This document shows, piece by piece, positions 26,901 to 35,365 of a stretch of DNA of 64,000 bases (position 1 is the stretch's first letter; the number at the start of each line of letters is the position of its first letter). The DNA is taken from the NCBI GenBank assembly GCA_011033025.1, contig WFMF01000423.1:93877-157876 (forward strand), read 5' to 3'. The stretch is from Beroe forskalii. Its lineage: Eukaryota > Ctenophora > Nuda > Beroida > Beroidae. The notes under the pieces were generated by a model. It saw nothing but the letters and a program-made list of their open reading frames with translations. It did not search any database and was not told where the DNA came from. A program made the translations under genes and the position numbers.

Positions 26901-29900
26901 CGATCCTAATCTGAAATGGTACCATTTTTGTTGAGGATATTCGACCCTAATCTGAAATGGTACCATTTTTGTTGAGGATTTTCAAACCTTTTCTGAAATG
27001 GTACCATTTTTGCTGGAGATTTTTGGCACTTTTCGGAAATGGTACCATAATTTTTGTTGAGGAATTTTGGCCCTTTTCTGAAATGGTACCATTTTTGTTG
27101 AGGATTTTCGACCCTAATCTGAAATGGTACCATTTTTGTTGAGGATATTCGACCCTAATCTGAAATGGTACCATTTTTGTTGAGGATTTTCAAACCTTTT
27201 CTGAAATGGTACCATTTTTGCTGAAAATTTTTGGCACTTTTCGAAAATGGTACCATTTTTGTTGAGGATTTTTGAACCTTTTCTTATTAATGGTACCATT
27301 TTTTGTTGAGAAATTTTAAAATTTATTCAGAAACAGTACCATTTTATAGAAAATTTTCCGAATTTTTTTCAAATGGTACCACTTTTGATGATGATTTTCG
27401 ACCCATTTCTGAAATGGTACCATTTTAGTTGTGGATTTTCGGCCTTATTTTGAAATGGTACCCATTTAAACCCCCCAAAACCCCAAAGTGGATATAAAAA
27501 AGCCAAATAGGGGTTTAATTTTTAGGGGTTTATTGGGGGTTTTTCGAGGTTGCCCCCCCCCCTATACGTTTTCCTTGAGGCTTGAAACACAGCCCTCTAT
27601 CGCAGTATAAAACCTTATTGGCCTTTGTTTAGCCGGCCCTTAATAAGGACAAAAACGACTTTGACCCCTCCGTCAGGTTTAAGTTCTCCCGGATGCTGGA
27701 CTGGATGAACATCGCGCAGCCCCAGTGGAAGGAGTTGACGGACCTGGAGTCCGCTGCAGAGTTCGCGGCGCTCGTGGGATATCCGGTGCTGGTACGACCC
27801 TCCTACGTGCTGTCCGGTGCAGCCATGTCTATCTGCCACACGTTAGTTGGGGGCCATGTCTATCTGCCACACGTTAGTTGGGGCCATGTCTATCTGCCAC
27901 ACGTTAGTTGGGGGCCATGTCTATCTGTCACACGTTAGTTGGGGGCCATGTCTATCTGCCACACGTTAGTCGGGGGCCATGTCTATCTGCCACACGTTAG
28001 TTGGGGCCATGTCTATCTGCCACACGTTAGTCGGGGGCCATGTCTATCTGCCACACGTTAGTTGGGGGCCATGTCTATCTGCCACACGTTAGTTGGGGCC
28101 ATGTCTATCTGCCACACGTTAGTTGGGGGCCATGTCTATCTGCCACACGTTAGTTGGGGCCATGTCTATCTGCCACACGTTAGTTGGGGGCCATGTCTAT
28201 CTGCCACACGTTAGTTGGGGCCATGTCTATCTGCCACACGTTAGTTGGGGGCCATGTCTATCTGCCACACGTTAGTTGGGGGTTAGGAGCAAGCTCCGGA
28301 ACCCAGGGGCGGCTCGTTGGGGTGGCTGGAATGGTAACTTGCCCGTACCAAGTCTGGACGGAGTCAGGGGGTTTCGGGGTGGCCTCCAAACCGGCGGAGG
28401 CCTACGCCGTTGAGCCGTTGGCGTACATGCATAATGCGATCTATAGCTATTCTAGCTGTTTCTATTCCAGGGATGATGGATTGAAGGAGTACCTGGGCAA
28501 AGCAGCTGCTCTATCACCCGATCACCCTGTAGTCATCAGCAAATTCATCATGCAGGCCAAGGTAATAAGACATGAATAATTGAAATATTGTACTTACTTC
28601 ATCATGTCAAATGTGAAAAGATCTTGAAGCTGGAACCAAGAATGTTCTCCAGACTTGACAAAGATACCATCGCATCATGGCTGGTTGGAGCATTGGATAA
28701 TTTGCGAATAAGTAGGAACTTGATACGAGATGCGACAGTGGAGATTGACGAGTTAAAAGTGGAAGTTGACGAGCTGCAGAAACAGGCGCTAGGAGACAAG
28801 TCAATGATTATTGAGCTGCAGCGGGAAGTGATAGAAGGCAAGAAGGAGGTGATGGAAGGAAGCAAGGAGCAGATCAAACAGGTCCAGTCATCGCTGCAGA
28901 CGGAGATAAAGAGTTATAGAGATGCTGTCTGTTTGCAGAAGGAGGGTTCTAAGTGTGATATGGATCAAATCAGAGTGCAAGATGTGAAGGAAGCAGTAAA
29001 AGTCGTGACAGAAGATAGCACCAGGAGAAAGAACATCATGATTTTTGGACTTGAAGAGAAGGGTAGCCTCAAGACTAGTGTGACTGGTCTGTTGAAGCAG
29101 CTTGGTGAACAGCCACATATCGAGAACTGTGAACGGATTGGGCGAACTGAGCCGAATTCAACGCCCAAGCCTGTTAAGGTAACATTGAGCAGCGCCAGTT
29201 TTGTGGAGACCACGTTGAGGAGATCTCATCTGTTACGAGGAAACAAGGGATACGACTCAGTGTACATCGGACCAGACAGATCTGAAGAAGAGAGGAAAGC
29301 TCACAGGGAACTTGTTCAAAATCTGAGGAGGAAAATCAACGAGGAGCCGGAGAGTTATCACACCATCAGAAAGGATCGGATCATCAGCTTCCCGAAGACG
29401 AAGATCAGTCCTCAATATCATCACCCGGCTACAAAAGAAGGAACATCACCTCCACCCCCAAGATAGACTTTTTCACCAGCGTCACTGACAATTGGCATTT
29501 TAGACTTGACATTAAGTTTATTTTCGGAGAGTGGACTTTTCCATTTGTTTTCAAGGGGATATGTTTTTGCTACTCTGCCTTATGCATATTTTTCAGGGTC
29601 TGATTTTTAATTTCAATTTATTATTTTTTAGGTAATCATTTATTTGATTACCTAACGGTCTGACATTACAGTATTTTATGTAATAAGACTGTAATTCTTA
29701 TTCTTATTCTTATTCTGCAAAATCATGAAATCAGGTAAAATCATGAAATATTGTAATTGATTACAATAGCATTCCGGAATCTTTTACTCACAGTGCTCGA
29801 CTTTCTCTATGAATAGGAGCTGATCCTACTAGAAATAAAACAATCTGTTCACCAACTCCAAGTTTCATGCAATATATTGGGAATCCTGCAGTGAGAAATA

Positions 29901-32246
29901 TTGTACTTACTTACTTACGTCATTACACGTATTGTGGTCTTAGTAAATTATTGTACACGCTACACACGATCATATGAACCGCACTGTTGTGGTTTTCGCA
30001 TGCAAAATAATAAATATTCAATAAACTAATAAAAAAGTTGTTATATTATCATGGATCTTGTGAAGTTCAATTGTGGCACATTGCCATAATATGCAATCGA
30101 TGAAAAGATTTAGCGAAGTAGGCTTACAGCATGATTTTAGGAAATTCTTCTGGATTATAATGCCCTACTACTACTACAAAAAATCATAATGCACCATCAT
30201 TGATCAATGGTGGTGCATTCTTACGGCACTTCACCAATCACCACTCATATGACACACCGTCATGTTCAGGAGATAGATGTGGACGCTGTGGCGTGCAATG
30301 GCGAGGTACTCGTTATGGCTATCTCAGAACACATTGAGAACGCTGGAGTGCACTCTGGTGACGCTACACTCGTACTACCGCCCCAGGTGATTTCAAAACT
30401 TGAAAAGATTTGATAAAGCTCAGTAAATAGCAAAATGCGTTTGTAGCATCCACTCAGGGAGAAAATTTTCTTGGGATTGTATCATTTTGTTAATTTTCAT
30501 GATAGAATGAAGAAATGAGTGAGATTTTGAACTTTTCAAAGTCAATAAGGAATGACTTATATTTTCGCAGGACATGAACACTGAAACACTCAGTAAAATA
30601 CGGAAAGTATGTCGCTCCGTGGGCCACGCCCTGCGGGTCTCGGGTCCCTTCAACCTCCAAATAATAGCGAAGGAGAACAACCTGAAAGTTATCGAGTGCA
30701 ATGTCCGGGTCTCTCGATCCTTCCCTTTCGTCTCTAAGACGCTCGGAGTTGACTTTGTAGCTCTAGCTACAAGGGTCTTGCTGGGAATGCCTTGTGAACC
30801 TGTGTCTCCTGACCCGATGGAAAACTCTCCGAGGATCGGAATGAAGGTAAACCTGAGTTTCATACTGTAATACCTATTCAGAGCTGGACATATTACTTGA
30901 AGTCTGCAAAACCAATCGGTCGTTTTAATTCCCGCGTTTGACTTCTTGAATGCATGTACAGTATTCCATTCTTTCATTTCCGTGTACCACTTGTGCAAGT
31001 CTCATGGGAATTGGGATGCCTCTGACTTTCTCAACCCCAACCACATTTCATGCCAGGTAGCTCAATTCTCCTTCTCCCGTCTTGCTGGTGCCGATGCCCT
31101 TCTTGGAGTAGACATGGCATCTACTGGTGAGGTAGCAGCTTTTGGTACTGACATGTACACAGCCTACCTCAAAGCCCTGCTTAGCTCCGGGTTCAAACTG
31201 CCCAAGAAGAACATTCTCCTTTCCATCGGAAGTTATAAGGTAGGAAGATTTGGGCTCTGAGGAAACTAGAAAGTAGAACCTTTTACTTTTCGAGGGAACC
31301 GTAAGAAATTATTTTAGATAGCTAGGCCACTCCCAATAACTGACAGTTGAGTAGATATTATTATGTTGATTTACATCTCTACACAGCCTTCACAAAATAT
31401 TAACTTATTAACAAAATTATCTTTACTGTACTTTTTTATCACTATTGTCCGGATTCTAATATCCAACTTAAGTTCAACTTTACGCTTTATACACATCACA
31501 TCAGAGCAAGCAAGAGATGTTAGAGAGTGTGAGAAGGCTCCACGCTATGGGATTCACGCTCTACGGGTCTCGTGGTACGGCTGATTTCTACAACGAGCAC
31601 GGCATAACGGTACGTGATATGCGTCGCTAGATCTAAACACATAAATATAGCAGTTTTATTGGTAATGAAATAATGTAAAATAAGCGATCTGATCTCTATT
31701 TGATAAATGTTATCGTTATGATATCAATTTATTTATCAATCATAAAATTAAAAGGCCAATTAACTCTGAATACTTCAGTAATAATTTTGAAAGACTGAAT
31801 TATGATACTTCAGATCACTTCAATTTCGTGGCCGTTCAGTGAGAATGGCCAACAGGGAGACAAAAATATCCCAAGCATTGGAGATTACCTTGCTACTCAG
31901 AAATTCGACCTTGTCATCAACCTTCCTCTCGGTATGTTATTAAAACTTACCTTTATCTTCCAAAAAAGAACTACCGTAATTTATTGATGATGCATAATTA
32001 TATGAATTCTGAAATTGTTGAATAATCTCCACTTTTCCAGGGCTATTTTCATTAATTCACTAGATTAGCTAAGTTTTAATTAGTAATTAAGCGAATGACT
32101 AATCTCCCTTTGCAGCCCACAACGTTTACAGCAGTTTCCACCGTCAAACCAAGAGCAAATCCTACGGTTATCTGACCCGGAGAATGGCCATAGACTATTC
32201 CATCCCGCTGATAACTGATATCAAAGTGGCAAAGATGTTTGTAACG
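13913..32246 (+). CDS. CAD: CAD, glutaminase plus carbamoyl-phosphate synthetase portion (31 exons, 3' part missing)
   Basis: CAD is the cytosolic multifunctional enzyme that starts de novo pyrimidine synthesis. The part present would hydrolyse glutamine and make carbamoyl phosphate from ammonia, bicarbonate and two ATP. All 31 exons join in one frame (4,431 nt, 1,477 codons) with GT-AG junctions and matching phases. The chosen start is the ATG at 13913, eleven bases after an acceptor-like ttgcag, so an upstream 5' exon is likely. It adds roughly 30 residues before the conserved [11 protein letters not shown]. Order: GATase, CPS A, CPS B, MGS-like regulatory domain. The last exon ends in phase 0 with KVAKMFVT and a gtatgg donor. 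The dihydroorotase and aspartate transcarbamylase halves expected next are not in the window. A single-function CPS II is possible, but animal homologues are CAD. Confidence 0.93.
16756..17247 (-). CDS. Intronless secreted protein, H-type-lectin-like, nested in CAD intron 6
   Basis: A single 163-codon frame runs opposite to CAD inside its sixth intron. I start it at 17247 because the sequence then opens with a clean signal peptide, [15 protein letters not shown]; an upstream in-frame ATG at 17319 would bury that signal. The mature part has about 148 residues, with cysteines at [20 protein letters not shown] and the C-terminal NWFATGYYC. The pattern of a conserved CGF-x-TP strand and an ending V-x-W-x-A resembles small secreted beta-sandwich proteins common in cnidarians and other marine invertebrates, related to H-type lectin domains. 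That assignment is from memory of the pattern and is tentative. Absence of introns suggests a retrocopy or a simple one-exon gene. Carbohydrate binding is not shown. Confidence 0.6.
   Translation of the reverse strand: MFCLLFFLLPGTVFAVTSSTITHSHDQDAHPDCIFTCAGSTAQTPSGVYQQVNLAGIDGFGSDWQFTEATIDISECGFKKTPIITSSLSFNEMEIDIHNRGEFYAIAALIGGGNVVSEASTTKFKTYITGFHPMKRLSYRHQLSEFFAKKYLSVNWFATGYYC
18775..19431. repeat. 17-bp TTGACACCACTTCTC minisatellite reaching a CAD acceptor
   Basis: Roughly 37 units of ttgacaccacttctcct-like sequence fill the intron between CAD exons 9 and 10. The last unit supplies the acceptor itself (ccttgacaccag, ending at 19431) directly before the exon codons VIESERPDG. The repeat therefore forms the polypyrimidine and acceptor region of this intron. 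Confidence 0.9.
20636..20880 (+). repeat. Duplicated CAD exon edges forming a pseudo-exon
   Basis: The end of exon 12 (caaaacaccccttgccagtg, then gcactc) recurs at 20821-20846. The acceptor plus start of exon 13 (tttcaggttatcatagac) occurs first at 20791-20808 and again, as the true site, at 20875-20892. The copies lie in reversed order relative to the gene: exon 13 start, then exon 12 end. They make a short exon-like block flanked by aatgacgtcac sequences. It opens with a good acceptor, but reading on from exon 12 meets a TAG after VIID. Confidence 0.8.
21871..22110 (+). repeat. GT...AG unit minisatellite starting at CAD exon 14 donor
   Basis: The exon ends ccccactccttacag and the intron continues with about eight copies of gtttcaataaaaccctcact followed by ccttacag, with variation in length. 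Each full unit begins with GT and ends with AG, and the AG repeats the exon's own last bases. The true donor is taken as 21886 because exon 15 then joins in frame ([12 protein letters not shown]). Confidence 0.85.
23954..24060. mobile_element. Foldback MITE, CRE family, copy 1 (CAD intron 19)
   Basis: Inverted arms read cgcacgagaaataggcgg on the left and ccgcctatttctcgcgtgcg on the right. The centre is ggatgacgtcattatcatag followed by a tgtgatgtggtgattgattacgttgaa-like segment. The arms extend to ctaaa/tttag. It has no coding capacity. Closely similar copies are at 33664 and 44369. Confidence 0.85.
24455..24850 (+). repeat. Donor-duplicating minisatellite after CAD exon 20
   Basis: The exon ends gcttcatcagg before the donor gtaggtggcattctgccaaa. 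The intron then repeats a unit of about 25-50 bases, cagggtatgtggcattctgc plus caaaataataccttctcacttgtaac, about nine times. Each unit recreates cag-g-gtatgtgg, that is, the exon's last bases and a strong donor. The first donor is used here because it joins [12 protein letters not shown] in frame. Confidence 0.85.
25017..25139. repeat. Near-perfect foldback with 36-bp arms
   Basis: Left arm 25018-25053 begins acagttcgaactgcagtttt and continues gtgcgcgcggcgtaagt. Right arm 25102-25138 is its inverse with one or two mismatches. A loop of about 48 bases separates them. Related but shorter foldbacks are at 47576-47648 and, with a different arm, 50604-50721. It lies in the CAD intron before exon 21. 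Confidence 0.85.
26050..27568. repeat. Foldback-bounded array of 41-bp GGTACC units
   Basis: About 30 units of gaaatggtaccatttttgtt plus gaggattttcgacccttttct fill the intron between CAD exons 23 and 24. Every complete unit has the 14-bp palindrome aaatggtaccattt. The array is bounded by a G-tract arm (acgggggggg, then ccaacctcgaaaaacccc) at 26050-26078 and its inverse at 27536-27568. Just inside each arm is a direct ggatataaaaa...gggtttaattttt segment. The whole 1.5-kb block looks like one mobile or amplified unit. Confidence 0.85.
27821..28285 (+). repeat. 30/31-bp minisatellite beginning at CAD exon 24 donor
   Basis: About 15 units of gccatgtctatctgccacac plus gttagttgggg(g) start exactly at the last exon codons. 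The exon ends gcagccat before a gtctat donor, and each unit repeats gccat-gtctat. Units alternate between 30 and 31 bases. The frame through the array meets stops, so it is intronic if the assigned junction is right. Confidence 0.85.
28582..29911 (+). mobile_element. Non-LTR retrotransposon remnant: ORF1 plus 3' end, no reverse transcriptase
   Basis: The segment 28600-29893 lies between two identical 18-base direct repeats (gaaatattgtacttactt at 28582 and 29894), which look like a target-site duplication. It holds a complete ORF1, then about 230 bases with a hairpin (aggtaatca...tgattacct near 29632-29654) and a simple-sequence tail of attctt repeats at about 29696-29717. Extra intron-like sequence follows the tail, so the 3' boundary is less certain. 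It inserts in the CAD intron before exon 26, in the same orientation. Confidence 0.6.
28642..29466 (+). CDS. Retrotransposon ORF1-like coiled-coil and RRM-like protein
   Basis: This is an intact 274-residue frame. The open frame extends upstream to 28588, but the first ATG is at 28642 ([13 protein letters not shown]). A long amphipathic coiled coil covers about residues 20-120 ([29 protein letters not shown]). Next comes a small RNA-recognition-like region with [29 protein letters not shown] and [18 protein letters not shown], then a basic tail ending in TSPPPPR. This layout (coiled coil, RRM-like, C-terminal domain) is that of LINE ORF1 chaperone-like proteins that bind element RNA. The ORF2 endonuclease and reverse transcriptase that normally follow are absent. 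Confidence 0.65.
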   Translation: MFSRLDKDTIASWLVGALDNLRISRNLIRDATVEIDELKVEVDELQKQALGDKSMIIELQREVIEGKKEVMEGSKEQIKQVQSSLQTEIKSYRDAVCLQKEGSKCDMDQIRVQDVKEAVKVVTEDSTRRKNIMIFGLEEKGSLKTSVTGLLKQLGEQPHIENCERIGRTEPNSTPKPVKVTLSSASFVETTLRRSHLLRGNKGYDSVYIGPDRSEEERKAHRELVQNLRRKINEEPESYHTIRKDRIISFPKTKISPQYHHPATKEGTSPPPPR

Positions 32247-32339
32247 GTATGGATCATTTTGATTTACGCCTTGGGAATTAAATGTCTTCATTCTGTCTTT
32301 CACAGCATTGAAACATAATGAGGCTAATCCCCCAATACG

Positions 32340-32660
32340 ACTATTTTTTTTATAAATCCCCATTCTTTTTTCATATTCCCCATTCTTGTTTTCATAATCC
32401 CCCATTCTCCCAGGCGCCCACACCCCGGGGGCCCTTTAAACCCCCAAAAAATACCCACTTCCCCCGGCGCACACACTTTGGCCCCCATAACCCCAAAAAA
32501 CCCCTTTTCCCCGGCCCCACCCCCAGGGGGCCCCCATAATCCCCTCACAGGGGCCCACCCTGGGGCCCTAACTGGGAAACAAAAAAAAAAATTTTCCCTA
32601 CTTTTCCGATTCTTGGGGGGGTTTTTTTGGTTTTTTTTTTTTTGGGTTACATTTTAGTAC
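32340..32660. other. Abnormal homopolymer-rich stretch, probable low-quality sequence
   Basis: Runs of C, then A, then G and T of steadily increasing length (for example ccccgggggcccttt, then aaaaaaaaaaatttt, then gggggggtttttttgg) replace normal sequence. Base composition and run lengths differ sharply from both sides. This is how the unreadable end of a Sanger trace looks; natural simple sequence is the alternative. Confidence 0.6.
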
Positions 32661-33663
32661 TCTAGCAATTTTTCCAAACGATTTTTAAGTTAAATGCGAT
32701 TGTCATGATGTCTAATATGTGTCTGTAGATCCACAGGAGCTTGGTATGTATAATAAACGACCTATAATTGTGTAATTTACAGAATATAACTAAATATTTT
32801 CACCATCTAATCGTTCTGAAATTGGTCCAATTATTCCAAATTACATTCATGACTGTTTGTTGATTTGCAAAAGACATTTTACTATTGTTGGGATGTCACT
32901 ACTAAAATTCCTCTGTTATTAAGACACTTGCAGAGATTTTTCATCAAGTATATAGTATCATTTCCAATTTGTACCTTTACTCTTTCCTATAGTTTTTCAA
33001 CTGCATTCTTAGGCATTCTTGTCATAAGGACTTCCAATAGTAGTCATTCAAGTAAAAGCTGCCATTTATATATTAGAGCTGATCCCAGGGCCCTGTGTGA
33101 ACCCCAAGTGACATATGTTTGTGTTCTCTCAGGGTCCTTTACTGACCCCTAGTTGAATTCCTATTGCACCTTTCAAGGCTGATCCCTTGTCAGAACACTG
33201 TAGAATTAATCAGCTGTTCTGGGAATCCCATAGGAATCTGGGAAGCTGTATGCACTGGCGACACCTAGTCGCTTATAAACTACATGTCTTTTTGCATGAC
33301 TGAAAAAGATATGATAATCTGGAATGAAATTGCTAAATTTGAGGATTGAGTACAAGACCTGCCCATCAGGATATTATCACTCGAACCGCAAATCCAACCA
33401 TCCTTATCTTCATTCAATATCGGGGGTGTTAATCCTGTCTAGCTGAGGCACTAAGTCTAGGTAAGATCAGCCATTGTCCTGAACACTTTGGAATTAATCA
33501 GCTGTTCTGGGAATCTGGGAAGCTGTATGCACTGGCGACACTGAGTCGGTTATAAACTACGTGTGCAAGTTGCAGGGTGAATATAGTACGCTCACAAGCA
33601 CTGCATCATTGTCAGGGTGTAAATACGGCAGATTAATTACATAAAACCGTGTACAGTTATAGC

Positions 33664-33770
33664 ATTAAAAACCCGCGCACGAGAAATAGGCGGGTAGGAT
33701 GACGTCATTATCATAGCTCAATGTAGTGAGTTGATAACGTTGAACCGCCTATTTCTCGCGCGTGGCATAT
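33664..33770. mobile_element. Foldback MITE, CRE family, copy 2
   Basis: Arms are cgcgcacgagaaataggcgg and ccgcctatttctcgcgcg. The interior reads taggatgacgtcattatcat, then agctcaatgtagtgagttgataacgttgaa. Nearly the same as copies 1 and 3. A more diverged relative without the full arms follows at about 34195-34265. Confidence 0.85.
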
Positions 33771-35365
33771 AGTGACAAGTTAACTTGTCACATCCAGGTG
33801 GAGGAATGTGCTTTATTTCATGCAATTAATATAAAACCGATATTTTTACCTGGAAAGCCGGAAACCTTCTCAGTGTAATTGAGAACCGTCACAATACAGT
33901 AGGTATTTAGGATCTTTTGGCGCGCACACGAATACCTATATTGTACGTACGAACATGAAAATGTGTACCAAGGAAATGTATTTATGAAGGTTGTAATTTG
34001 GGGATTTTTCGTTAAAATCTCCATTTTTCACACACCATGACAGTTTAAAATGACGTCATTATCATATGTTATTAACTAGAGTAATGACTTGAGAAAGATC
34101 CCCAAATTGCACCCTACCAAATTAGTAAACACCAAAATTTTACTCCAGATAAATACACCTCCTAAGGTATCCCGTTATACAATGCCTGGTGACTGGTTGG
34201 CGGGAATTGATGACGGCATTATCATGGTTTAGAATAGGGCGTTAATGACTCTGAACTGCGTTTTATCGTAATATTTGTGTAAAGTATGTGAATAATGTCA
34301 TGGTTATTATCACAAAATTACACTCGCGCTATACCATTGTAATGTGATTTCGCATAAAGTAATATTACATATTACATTAAATATTTTAGTGTGAAATGAT
34401 GGTGTTGGCTAAATATTATATTGAACTTAAGAGATCTTTTTATGGATTGTGATGTTATGGTTTGAACTCTTCTGTATTTTACGGGGAATGCAATTGAATA
34501 GTGCAGCTCAATTTACAAGGCCAAGAGCATGCACTCAGCTTGTTTTTATCCACCCAGAAAAACGAATGAAATTTGTCCAGTAGTAGCCCTAGAAAACTTT
34601 TAGGCTCTAAACAAATCATAATCGCACAAAATCACGAAACTTAAGCCTATAAGTTCAATAAGTGTCTTATGAAAAACTGATTGTAAGAGAATTCCGTAAT
34701 TTCCTAGGTCCATGATTAAAGCACTGATGGTTGGATCATTGGATGAATTATTGCCGCCTTTTTACATCGCGCGCGACATGAAATAAAATTTCTATGCCAC
34801 GGTTTTCTGCTATAAAATCTTGTGTTTGAGCGCTACGGACCACTAAGTTCATTGACCGAAGCAAGTTCGTCTTGAATATAATGCTCTTGCTATTTTTAGA
34901 CTTGGGATTAACATAATAATATATTTGAACTAAAGGCAGGTTCTGACATAATATAACAAGCAAGGTACAATACATCTCACATAGTCACACTAGGGACTAA
35001 CTTGTTCTTTAAATTTCGAGCGTAAACTAGACTTACACGATGCATTATTCCTCAAGGTATAAGGCGAGCCGAGGACTGATTCCCTTGTTATCCTCTCAGT
35101 CTCCACTTCTCCATTCTATCTGCCTCAAAAACTATTTGAGAAATAATCTTTCTTCTAAGATTCACCTTCTAAAGTTCTAAGATTCGCCCTTCTAAGACTC
35201 ACTTAGATTCCTAGATTCACCCATAGCTAAGTTTCACCCTTAGCTAAGTTTCACCCTCCCCAATGCCCCAGCCCCCAATTACGATATCCAACCCTAATAG
35301 GCCCTTCCTTTTTCAATACCCTCCCTTATTTAATAATTTTATTCAATACTATCCATCCTCCCCAG

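Larger units (their letters stand above)
25172..32246 (+). other. CAD: CAD exons 21-31: CPS B half and MGS-like domain
   Basis: Exons: 25172-25269, 25490-25588, 25839-25990, 27677-27826, 28471-28561, 30270-30386, 30571-30846, 31057-31239, 31505-31609, 31814-31931, 32116-32246. Landmarks are [89 protein letters not shown], then the regulatory fold with [19 protein letters not shown] and [16 protein letters not shown]. The exon 24/25 join gives [13 protein letters not shown], about four residues shorter than relatives, which have a segment like NVAYS there. Confidence 0.92.
32247..35365. other. Region between the last CAD exon and the first SBF exon
   Basis: No dihydroorotase, aspartate transcarbamylase or DENN-domain exon could be found here, although both neighbours require such exons. 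It contains an abnormal homopolymer stretch (32340-32660), a locally duplicated segment of about 100 bases (about 33184-33290 and 33468-33565), a CRE-family MITE (33664-33770), and short ctaagattcacc-type repeats at 35155-35260. The sequence is otherwise ordinary AT-rich DNA. Confidence 0.7.

Noticed and set aside
26210-27299. Many minus-strand frames with MVPFQ and QQKWYHF repeats
   Set aside because: Translation of the 41-bp GGTACC array; starts come from the unit itself and frames end with unit-length changes.
9843-28285. CRISPR arrays
   Set aside because: Tandem units are contiguous without unique spacers and the window is eukaryotic.
32865-33152. 95-residue frame as a possible missing CAD or DENN exon
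   Set aside because: No dihydroorotase, transcarbamylase or DENN motif; no suitable splice sites or phase.
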